Positions 53,555 to 61,752 of a stretch of 64,000 nt of DNA are shown here, piece after piece. A model generated the notes under the pieces. That model worked only from the letters and a program-made list of their open reading frames with translations, did not search any database and was not told where the DNA came from. Location of the stretch: contig NZ_CANMAA010000005.1 of assembly GCF_947495735.1 (NCBI RefSeq), forward strand, positions 124,001 through 188,000, given 5' to 3'. The DNA comes from an uncultured Pseudokineococcus sp. (GTDB taxonomy: Bacteria > Actinomycetota > Actinomycetes > Actinomycetales > Quadrisphaeraceae). Every line of letters starts with the position of its first letter. Within the stretch, counting starts at the first letter, position 1. Position numbers and translations under genes: made by a program.

Positions 53555-55915
53555 GTGGTCCTGCCAGCGGCCGCCCGCGGGCGGCGACGTCCCCGCTCCG
53601 GGCGACGCCGTGCTGCCGAGGCGGCGCTGCTCGCCGTCCTCGCGGTCGCCTCGGTCGTCGCCTCGCTGCACCGCGGGCCGGAGGCCGGCGGCGCCTGGCC
53701 CGTCGTGGCCGCCCTCGCACCGCTGGCCGCCGTCGCGGTCGTCACCCGGCGCGCCCGGGGGACGACCGACGAGGGGCCCGTGTGGCGCTGGTACGCCGCG
53801 GGCGGCGCCGTCGTGGCCGTCGCGGGCGTCGCGGACGACGTGGTGCGCGGGCTCGGCGGCACGTCACCGGTGCCGCTCGTCGACCTCGGCGGGCTCGTGG
53901 GCGCCGGCCTGCTGTACCAGGGGCTGCTGCACTGGAACCGCTACCGCGGGCCCACCTCCGGACCCGGCGACTGGTTCAACGGCCTGAGCGCCGTCCTGTG
54001 CGTCGCCGCGCTCGGCACGCTCGCCCTCCGCTGGTCGGGCACCGAGCCGCCGGGCGACCTCCTCGCGACCCAGGTGTGGCTGCTGTCCCTGGCGGCGGCC
54101 GCGATGTTCGTGGCGACCCTGCCCACGGTGGCCTCGCTCGCCGGGCTCCTGGCCGACGTCCGCATCTGGGCGCTGACGACGGCCTCCGCCGTCGTCGTCG
54201 TGGCCGTCGCGGCGCGCCTGGTGCACCCCGGGTCGGAGGCGACGCTGACGCGCGCGGCGTGGACGGTGCTGCTGGTCGTCATCGCCCTCGCGAGCATCAC
54301 CACCCTGGGCGCCTCGTCCACGCCGAGGCCGGCGACGACCCGGGCGTCCACCGGCGGCGCGCTGTTCGTCCTGCTCTTCGCGCTCTCGCTGCTGGTCGTC
54401 TCCCGGGGGCGGCTCACCGCGGAGTCGCTGCTGCCCACCGCGTACGGGGTCCTGGCCGTCCTCGGCGTCGCCGCCCGCGCCGTGCACCTGGTCAGCGACC
54501 TCAGCCAGCTCGCGGTCCGCCGCCACGAGGCCCTCACCGACGACCTCACCGGGGCCGGCAACCGCCGGGGCCTGACCCGGCGCCTGGGCGAGGCCGCGCG
54601 CCAGCGGCGCACGGGGCTGCTGCTCGTGGACCTCGACCGGTTCAAGGAGGTCAACGACCGCTACGGCCACGCGGTCGGGGACGCGCTGCTGCAGGAGGTC
54701 GCCACCCGCTTCCGCGGCGTCCTCCCGGGCGACGCCTACCTGGCCCGCCCCGGCGGTGACGAGTTCGCCGTCGTCCTCGGCCCGCGCTCCGCCGCCTCCG
54801 CGCACGAGGTGGCTACCGCCGTGGCCCGGGCCCTCGCCCGACCCGTCATCGTCGGGGAGCGGCGCCTGCAGGTCGGCGGCAGCATCGGCGTGGCCGGCGG
54901 CAGCCGGGGAGAGGACGTGCCCGGGGAGGAGCTGCTGCGCCGGGCCGACGTCGCCATGTACACGGCGAAGGCGGCGGGCGGCGGGATCAGCCGCTACGAC
55001 CCCGACCTCGACGCCGCCGCCCGCGAGAGCGCCCGCCTGCTGGAGGAGCTCCGGGCGCTGCTGTCCGAGGGGGAGGCCGCGGGCGCCGGCCGGCTCGTGG
55101 TGCACCACCAGGTGCAGCTCGACGCCGCGGGCGCCGTCGCGGGCACCGAGGCGCTCGTCCGCTGGGAGCACCCGCGCCGCGGCCTCGTGCCGCCCGACGC
55201 CTTCCTGCCCCTCGCGGAGCAGCACGGGCTCATGACGGGCGTCACGACGCTGGTGCTGCGCCGGGCGCTCGAGGACGCCGCGCGGTGGCGCGTCCCCGGG
55301 GCGCGGCTGCGCACCTCCGTCAACCTCTCCACCGGCTGCCTGTCCGACCCCTTCCTGCCCGACTTCGTCGACGAGGTCCTCGCGGCGACGGGCACGCCCG
55401 CGTCCTCGCTGGTGCTCGAGATCACGGAGACGACGCTGATGGCGGACCCGGAGCTGGCGGTGGAGGCCGCGCGCCGGCTCGTCGCCCGCGGCGTGCAGGT
55501 CAGCGTCGACGACTACGGCACCGGGTACTCCTCGCTCGCCTACCTGCAGGACCTCCCGGTCGCCGAGCTCAAGCTGGACCGGGCCTTCGCCGCGCGGGTC
55601 GTCGACGACGAGCGCACCGCGGCGATCGTCGGCGGCACGGTGGACCTGGCGCACCGCCTCGGGCTGCGGGTGGTCGCCGAGGGCGTCGAGGACGAGGCCA
55701 CGCTGGCGCGCCTGCGCGCGCTCGGCTGCGACGAGACGCAGGGGTACCTCCACGGGCGGCCCGTCCCGGCCGAGGAGGTCCCGGTCGCGCTGCTGGCCGG
55801 GCGCTCCGACGGGCCGGTGACGGGGTCTGGGACCGAGGCGTCCTCCTCGCCGCCCGCCGTGCCCGCGCAGTCCCGCGCCTCGACGTCGGAGCGCCGCGCG
55901 GCGTCCCGTCCCTGA
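53555..55915 (+). CDS. Membrane GGDEF-EAL bifunctional c-di-GMP protein
   Basis: DDLTGAGNRRGLTRRL...ARPGGDEFAVVL...GTEALVRWEHPRRGLVPPDAFLPLAEQHGLM...DDYGTGYSSLAYLQDLPVAELKLDRAF...EGVEDEATL. Confidence 0.95.
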   Translation: MVLPAAARGRRRPRSGRRRAAEAALLAVLAVASVVASLHRGPEAGGAWPVVAALAPLAAVAVVTRRARGTTDEGPVWRWYAAGGAVVAVAGVADDVVRGLGGTSPVPLVDLGGLVGAGLLYQGLLHWNRYRGPTSGPGDWFNGLSAVLCVAALGTLALRWSGTEPPGDLLATQVWLLSLAAAAMFVATLPTVASLAGLLADVRIWALTTASAVVVVAVAARLVHPGSEATLTRAAWTVLLVVIALASITTLGASSTPRPATTRASTGGALFVLLFALSLLVVSRGRLTAESLLPTAYGVLAVLGVAARAVHLVSDLSQLAVRRHEALTDDLTGAGNRRGLTRRLGEAARQRRTGLLLVDLDRFKEVNDRYGHAVGDALLQEVATRFRGVLPGDAYLARPGGDEFAVVLGPRSAASAHEVATAVARALARPVIVGERRLQVGGSIGVAGGSRGEDVPGEELLRRADVAMYTAKAAGGGISRYDPDLDAAARESARLLEELRALLSEGEAAGAGRLVVHHQVQLDAAGAVAGTEALVRWEHPRRGLVPPDAFLPLAEQHGLMTGVTTLVLRRALEDAARWRVPGARLRTSVNLSTGCLSDPFLPDFVDEVLAATGTPASSLVLEITETTLMADPELAVEAARRLVARGVQVSVDDYGTGYSSLAYLQDLPVAELKLDRAFAARVVDDERTAAIVGGTVDLAHRLGLRVVAEGVEDEATLARLRALGCDETQGYLHGRPVPAEEVPVALLAGRSDGPVTGSGTEASSSPPAVPAQSRASTSERRAASRP

Positions 55916-55973
55916 CGCGGGGGACCGCCGCGGCGCGGCCTCGTGAGTCGTCGACCACGTCGTCTCCGGGGTT

Positions 55974-56044
55974 CCCCCCGCGTCGTGTCGACGTCGTGCC
56001 GTCGAGAGGGCGCACCCCCCGCGTCGTGTCGACGTCGTGCCGTC
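55974..56044. repeat. 30-bp perfect direct repeat, 41-bp period
   Basis: CCCCCCGCGTCGTGTCGACGTCGTGCCGTC at 55974-56003 and 56015-56044. Confidence 0.92.
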
Positions 56045-56111
56045 TGGGGCGAGTCGTCGACGACGCCCTCTCCGGAGCCCGCGGCCCGCGGGCGTCGTCG
56101 ACGAGTGCTCG

Positions 56112-56413
56112 TCAGGAGACGGCGCGCACCCAGGATCGGTAGGCGGTGGGCGAGAGGCCCCCGGAGGAGCAGCTGCCGCGTCGCGACCCGGGATGGCGTA
56201 GACGACGAGGACGCCGGCGCGCCCGCCCGCCCTCGCCGCGCCGGTGCAGCGGGCGGCCTCCGCGCGGACGGAGCGCTCGTCCAGCCGGTCGCCGACCCGC
56301 AGCGACGTCGCGGGGGTCGCCGTGCGCAGCTCGAGCGCCCGCAGGGCCGGGTCGCTCCAGCGCTGGGCGTCCCGCAGCGCCCCTGCCGACCGGCGACCTG
56401 AGCACGACTTCAC
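56112..56413 (-). pseudogene. Possible degenerate AraC-type regulator remnant
   Basis: One - frame reads RWSDPALRALELRTATPATSLRVGD...; another ends GLSPTAYRSWVRAVS (AraC-like G.SP.AYR tail); no single intact frame. Confidence 0.3.
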
Positions 56414-56629
56414 CGCCGCCGTGCATCACGCAGAGTGAGCGCATCTGCCGCACCGAGGCGCCGATCAGGACCAGGTGCACGGCCCTCTCGTCGACGCTGG
56501 GTGAGCTGGGCTCGCTGCTCGCGCGCAGCGCGTCCTGGCGAGGTGACGCGCAGTCGTGTTTCAGTGGGTCCTCACACGCACGCAGGGGTCAGCGCCGATC
56601 ACCTCCCACCACGTCCACCGGGAGATCCG

Positions 56630-58447
56630 TTGACCGACGCCGACGAGGCACCGCCCGGCCTGGCCGCCGGCGCGATCGACTACGAGCCGTACACCCGGCT
56701 CGCCGGCCCGCTCACGGAGCCGCCGGAGGGCGACTACGTCGTCGAGCACGTCAACCTCATCGCGCGCGACCGGCGCCGCGTCGGCGCCTACGTGATGCTC
56801 GCCGCCGCGCTGGTGTTCGAGGTGGTCTTCCTCGTGTGGCTGCTCAACCCGAGCCACCTCCCCACGCGCACCGGGGACTGGACCTGGTACCTGTCGATGG
56901 GGCTCGTCGCGTCGATCGGCCTCATCGAGACGATGCGGCTGGTCAACGTGGCCACGCTCGTGCGCGCCACGGTCTCGAGCGCGGACCCGGTGCCCGTGCG
57001 TCCCGAGGCCGGGCACCGCGTCGCCTTCATCACGACCATCGTGCCGGGCAAGGAGCCCGTGGAGATGGCGGAGAAGACGCTCGCCGCGGCGCGCGACGTC
57101 CGCTACGACGGCGTCCTCGACGTCTGGCTGCTCGACGAGGGCGACGACGACGAGGTCAGGGCGATGTGCGCGCGCCTCGGCGTCCACCACTTCAGCCGCA
57201 AGGGCGTCGACGAGTGGAACCAGCCCTCGGGCCGCAACAAGCGCAAGACCAAGCACGGAAACTACAACGCCTGGCTCGACGCCCACGGCGACGACTACGA
57301 CTTCTGGGTCTCGGTCGACACCGACCACGTCCCGCGGCCGGAGCTCGTCGAGCGCCTGCTCGGCTACTTCCGCGACCCCGACGTCGCCTTCGTCGTCGCC
57401 CCGCAGGTCTACGGCAACGACGACGACTTCATCACCAGGGCCGCGGAGTCCCAGCAGTACCTGTTCCACTCGGTCCTGCAGCGCGCCGGCAACCGCTGGG
57501 GCTGCCCCATGTTCGTGGGCACCAACAACGCCGTCCGCATCTCCGCGCTGCGCGACATCGACGGGCTCGCCGACTCCATCACCGAGGACGCCGCGACGTC
57601 GCTGGTGTGGCACACGCGCGACAACCCCGCGACGGGGCGCCGGTGGAAGTCGGTCTACACGCCCGACGTGCTGGCCGTCGGCGAGGGCCCGGCCTCCTGG
57701 TCGGACTACTTCACCCAGCAGAACCGGTGGGCCCGCGGCACCAACGAGGTGATGCTCCGCTCCTTCCACCGCTTCGCCCCGCACCTGGGCTGGGGACGTC
57801 GCCTGCACTACGCGCTGCTCATGAGCTACTACCCCTCCGCGGCGCTCTCGTGGGTGCTCGGCTCGTTCAACGTGGCGATCTACTTGGTCACCGGCACGGG
57901 CGGCGTCGTCGTCGCGGCGAACCTGTGGCTGATGCTCTACGTCAACGCCGCGGTCCTGCAGGTGGCCATCTACTTCTGGAACCGCCGCTACAACGTCTCG
58001 CCGCACGAGGAGGAGGGCAGCTCCGGCGCCCTCGGCATGCTCGTGTCGGTCCTGTCGGCGCCGATGTACGTCGTCGCCCTCGTCGACGCGGCCCGTGGCC
58101 GGGACGTGCCCTTCGCCGTCACCCCCAAGGGCTCGGACTCCGCGGGCGACCAGTGGGCCGTCTTCCGCAAGAACCTCACCTGGGGCGTGCTGCTGCTCGT
58201 CTGCTTCGCCGTGTCCCTGGTCCTCGGCCACGACTCCGCGGCGATGCGCACCTGGGCGCTGCTGGCCATCACGACCAGCTTCCTGCCGGTCGTCATCTGG
58301 CAGCTCGGGCTGCTGCGGGAGCGCCTCCGGCGCCCCGACGCCGCGCCCGCCCCGATCCCCGTGCAGCGCCGCGCCGCCGCCGGCAGCAGTCCCGCCGGCA
58401 GCCGCGCCACCGCCACCGCCTCGAGCACCCTGGAGCCCACCTCGTGA
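56630..58447 (+). CDS. cslA: Processive GT2, cellulose-synthase-like (CslA-like)
   Basis: VWLLDEGDDDEV, SVDTDHVPRPELVERLLGYF (DxD), ITEDAATSLVWH (TED), QQNRWARGTNEVM (QxxRW), C-terminal TM. TTG start with GGAGAT upstream. Confidence 0.85.
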   Translation: MTDADEAPPGLAAGAIDYEPYTRLAGPLTEPPEGDYVVEHVNLIARDRRRVGAYVMLAAALVFEVVFLVWLLNPSHLPTRTGDWTWYLSMGLVASIGLIETMRLVNVATLVRATVSSADPVPVRPEAGHRVAFITTIVPGKEPVEMAEKTLAAARDVRYDGVLDVWLLDEGDDDEVRAMCARLGVHHFSRKGVDEWNQPSGRNKRKTKHGNYNAWLDAHGDDYDFWVSVDTDHVPRPELVERLLGYFRDPDVAFVVAPQVYGNDDDFITRAAESQQYLFHSVLQRAGNRWGCPMFVGTNNAVRISALRDIDGLADSITEDAATSLVWHTRDNPATGRRWKSVYTPDVLAVGEGPASWSDYFTQQNRWARGTNEVMLRSFHRFAPHLGWGRRLHYALLMSYYPSAALSWVLGSFNVAIYLVTGTGGVVVAANLWLMLYVNAAVLQVAIYFWNRRYNVSPHEEEGSSGALGMLVSVLSAPMYVVALVDAARGRDVPFAVTPKGSDSAGDQWAVFRKNLTWGVLLLVCFAVSLVLGHDSAAMRTWALLAITTSFLPVVIWQLGLLRERLRRPDAAPAPIPVQRRAAAGSSPAGSRATATASSTLEPTS

Positions 58448-60333
58448 AGCGCGCCACCCTCCTGAAGACCCGCAACCGGGCGCTCGTGGTGTGCGCCGCC
58501 GGGCTGGTCGTCGCCGTCAACGCCCAGCCGGCCACCGCCGGCGCCGGCGCCCTGCGCGTCCTGTGGGTCGAGTCGCGGTCGGACTACCGCGCGGCCCACG
58601 GCGCGTGGGAGACGGTGGAGCTGCCTGCGGACCTGCACCTCGACGTCGTCTCCGCGACGCTGCTGCCCACGGGCGAGGTCCTCATCGTCTCCGACGCGGA
58701 AGACACGGCCGGGGCGCCCACGACGGTGCTGTGGGACCCCGTCACCGAGGTCGCCGCGGAGGTCGAGACGCCCGAGGGCCTGCTCGGCGGCGGCCAGGTC
58801 CTGCTGCCGGACGGGGACCTCCTCGTCGCGGGAGGGACGGCGCACCGCGAGGTCCTGGCCGAGGACGTCGTCCGCGCCGCCGGCGTCGTGGCGCTCGTCG
58901 CCGACGCGACCGCTGCGCGGGCCACCGAGGTCGTCGAGGGCACGGTCCTCGTCGACGAGAGCACCGGGCTCGCCTACCGGACCACCGAGACCGTCACCGT
59001 GCTCCCCGCGGCGGGAGCGGCGGAGGTCGGCCCGGTGACGGACGTCTGGGTCGAGGCGGTCGAGGAGGGTCCGGACGCCGTCCTCGAGGGCGAGGTGCAC
59101 CGCCTGCGCCCCGAGGGCCAGGAGGCGGCCGGCGTCTCCGGGCGGGCGGACGCCCTCACCCTCGCCAAGCAGGAGAACCGCGGGCTCGACGCCGCCCACG
59201 TGTTCGACGTCGAGGCGGAGGCCTACCGGCCCGCCGCGGACCTGACCACGGGCCGCTGGCGCCCGACGCTCGTCCCGACGGCGGGGGGCGACGTCCTCGC
59301 CGTCTCCGGGCTCGACGAGCACGGCGCCCTCCTCGACCAGGGCACGGGGACGACCGAGGTCCTCGACGTCGAGACCGGCACGTGGTCGGCGCGCCCCGAC
59401 CTCGGCCGCGCCTTCCCGACCTCGCCGTCGCTGTTCACCGGCATGACCGGCGAGGTCCTCTACTCCGGCTCCAGCGCGGGCCACGGCCCCGTCGACCGGA
59501 TGCGCACCCCCGGCGTCTGGGACCTGGCCGACGACTCGTTCGAGGAGATCCCCGGTCTGCGGGACCCGGACATGACCGAGACGTCGTCCTCGGTGCTGCT
59601 GCCCCCGGCCCAGGACCAGAGGGTGCTCGTCGCCGGCGGCGGGAGCGCCGGGGACGCCGAGGGCTCCACGGACCGGATGGACGTCGTCGACTTCGCCGCC
59701 CGGACGACATCCCCCGCCCCCGACCTGCCCGCCGCCGCCCGGTACGTGTCCTCCGTCGTCCTGCCCTCGGACGAGGTGCTGCTCACCGGGGGCTCGGGCG
59801 ACTACCGCGGCCGCGGCGGGAGCGACGTGCTCGCGGCGACCCTCTACGACGCCGCCACCGGGGAGACGACGGAGGCCGCCCCGCCGCGCGTCGGCCGCAA
59901 CCACCGGTCGCAGGCGCTCCTGCTGCCGGACGGCCGCGTCCTGACCGTCGGCTCGTCCCCCCTGTACGGCGACCCCGAGGGGGAGTCGGCGGGCACCGCC
60001 GAGCAGCGCCTGGAGATCTACTCCCCGCCCTACCTCTTCACCTCCGAGGAGCGCCCGGTGCTCGGCGCGGCCGCGCAGGAGCTGGAGCTGGAGCGAGGCA
60101 CGACGCAGGAGGTCCCCGTCACGGGCGACGTCGCGGCGGCCCGCCTCGTGCGCCCCGCCGCCTCCGGGCAGGCCGAGCAGCGCTCGGTCGAGCTGGGCGC
60201 CGAGGTCGTCGGCGGCGGGGTGCGGCTGACCGTGCCCGCGAGCGCGGCCCTGACCCCGAGCGGCTGGTACCTGCTGTTCGTCGTCGGCGAGGACGGGACG
60301 CCGTCCGAGGGCCGCTGGGTGCGCGTGCCGTGA
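58444..60333 (+). CDS. Galactose-oxidase-like (GlxA-type kelch + DUF1929) protein, catalytic residues apparently lost
   Basis: VLLPDGDLLVAGG, GRWRPTLVPTAGGDVLAVSGLDEHG, GRNHRSQALLLPDGRVLTVGSSP, EIYSPPYLF, EQRSVEL; TM-like N-terminus. Confidence 0.85.
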   Translation: MKRATLLKTRNRALVVCAAGLVVAVNAQPATAGAGALRVLWVESRSDYRAAHGAWETVELPADLHLDVVSATLLPTGEVLIVSDAEDTAGAPTTVLWDPVTEVAAEVETPEGLLGGGQVLLPDGDLLVAGGTAHREVLAEDVVRAAGVVALVADATAARATEVVEGTVLVDESTGLAYRTTETVTVLPAAGAAEVGPVTDVWVEAVEEGPDAVLEGEVHRLRPEGQEAAGVSGRADALTLAKQENRGLDAAHVFDVEAEAYRPAADLTTGRWRPTLVPTAGGDVLAVSGLDEHGALLDQGTGTTEVLDVETGTWSARPDLGRAFPTSPSLFTGMTGEVLYSGSSAGHGPVDRMRTPGVWDLADDSFEEIPGLRDPDMTETSSSVLLPPAQDQRVLVAGGGSAGDAEGSTDRMDVVDFAARTTSPAPDLPAAARYVSSVVLPSDEVLLTGGSGDYRGRGGSDVLAATLYDAATGETTEAAPPRVGRNHRSQALLLPDGRVLTVGSSPLYGDPEGESAGTAEQRLEIYSPPYLFTSEERPVLGAAAQELELERGTTQEVPVTGDVAAARLVRPAASGQAEQRSVELGAEVVGGGVRLTVPASAALTPSGWYLLFVVGEDGTPSEGRWVRVP

Positions 60334-61373
60334 GCGGGGCCCTGCGGGGCGCCCGTCCCGCGCGCACGCGGCCGGTCGTCCTCGGCGTGCTCTGCGCCGG
60401 CGCCGTCTCGGCCCTCGCGGCCTGCTCCGCGGTCGGGGGGCCGGCCGGCACCGAGGCCTCCTCCGGCAGCGCGCTGGCGGGGTCGACGTTCTACCTCGAC
60501 CCCGCCGGTCCCGCGCCGGCGCAGGTCGAGGCGTGGCGCGGGGAGGGCCGCGACGCCGACGCCGCCGACCTGGCGCCGCTGGCGGAGCAGCCCGTCGCCA
60601 CGTGGTTCTCCGGCCAGCAGGAGGACCCCTTCCTGGCCGCGCAGGAGCTGACGACGGCCGCCGAGGCGGCCGGCGAGGTGCCGGTGCTCGTCGCCTACAA
60701 CCTCCCCGACCGCGACTGCGGCTCCTACTCCGCGGGGGGCGCCGCGGACGCCGACGCCTGGTTCTCCTGGCTCGGGTCGCTGGCCGCGGGCCTGGAGGAC
60801 CGCCCGGCCGTCGTCGTGCTGGAGCCGGACGCCGTCGCCCACGCGCTGCAGGGCTGCTCCGGGGAGTCCGCGCAGGAGCGGTTCCGGATGCTCGCCGCGG
60901 GCGTGGACCTCCTCCAGGAGCAGGAGGGCGCCCGGGTCTACGTGGACGCCGGCCACTCCGGCTGGCTCGAGGACCTCGACGAGCTGGCCGCCGCGCTGCG
61001 CGCCAGCGGCGTCGGGCAGGCCGACGGCTTCGCGCTCAACACCTCGAACTTCCGGACGACGGAGGACTCCCTCGCCTACGGCGAGCGGCTGTCCTCCCGG
61101 CTCGGCGGAGCGCGCTTCGTCGTCGACACCGGCCGCAACGGGGCCGGGCCCTCGGGCGCCCCCGAGGGCAGCGCGGACGACTGGTGCAACCCGGCCGGCC
61201 GCGCGATCGGCGCCGCCCCCACCGCCGACGTCGACAGCCCGCACGCCGACGCCCTGCTGTGGGTCAAGCAGCCCGGGCACTCCGACGGCGCCTGCCGCCC
61301 GGGCGAGCCCGAGGCCGGCACCTGGTGGCCCGAGCAGGCCCTCGACCTGGCGCGCCGCGGCGCGGGCGCCTGA
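60330..61373 (+). CDS. GH6 endoglucanase-like lipoprotein (CslZ-like)
   Basis: LVAYNLPDRDCGSYSAGG, PAVVVLEPDAVA, FVVDTGRNGAG, LWVKQPGHSDGAC; VSALAACS lipobox. Confidence 0.93.
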   Translation: MSGALRGARPARTRPVVLGVLCAGAVSALAACSAVGGPAGTEASSGSALAGSTFYLDPAGPAPAQVEAWRGEGRDADAADLAPLAEQPVATWFSGQQEDPFLAAQELTTAAEAAGEVPVLVAYNLPDRDCGSYSAGGAADADAWFSWLGSLAAGLEDRPAVVVLEPDAVAHALQGCSGESAQERFRMLAAGVDLLQEQEGARVYVDAGHSGWLEDLDELAAALRASGVGQADGFALNTSNFRTTEDSLAYGERLSSRLGGARFVVDTGRNGAGPSGAPEGSADDWCNPAGRAIGAAPTADVDSPHADALLWVKQPGHSDGACRPGEPEAGTWWPEQALDLARRGAGA

Positions 61374-61428
61374 GAGCATCACCGCCGCACGTCCGCTTAC
61401 GCACGTCTCCCCGGAGGAGTCCCCACCC

Positions 61429-61503
61429 ATGCGCGCCCGCTCGTCCACCGACCCGTCCCGCGCCGGGGACCGCGCGCCGCACCGGCTCCCGAGGGGGGTC
61501 TGA
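61429..61503 (+). CDS. 24-codon small ORF with strong RBS (possible leader peptide)
   Basis: CCGGAGGAGTCCCCACCC-ATG...TGA; MRARSSTDPSRAGDRAPHRLPRGV. Confidence 0.25.
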   Translation: MRARSSTDPSRAGDRAPHRLPRGV

Positions 61504-61752
61504 GCCGCCGTGGACCTCGACGACCACCGGAGCGGTGCCGACGACCTCGACGGCACCGGGGATCCTCTGCGGATGCACACCGAGCACGACGGCTTCCAGC
61601 GGGCGAGCCCGCCGGGGGACCGGGTCGAGTGGGAGGGCCTCGAGCGGGCGATCGCCGAGCGGGAGCTCGCCCTCCTCGACGGGACCGCGGGAGACGGCGA
61701 CGAGAGCGAGATCGGGGGTCCAGCCGGTGACCCGTCCGGCCGATACCCCCGC

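Noticed and set aside
55974-56044. CRISPR array
   Set aside because: Only two repeats, 11-bp spacer, no cas genes nearby.
57988-59904. 638-aa - strand ORF over the GlxA-like gene
   Set aside because: Antisense shadow frame; repetitive V/G/R composition.
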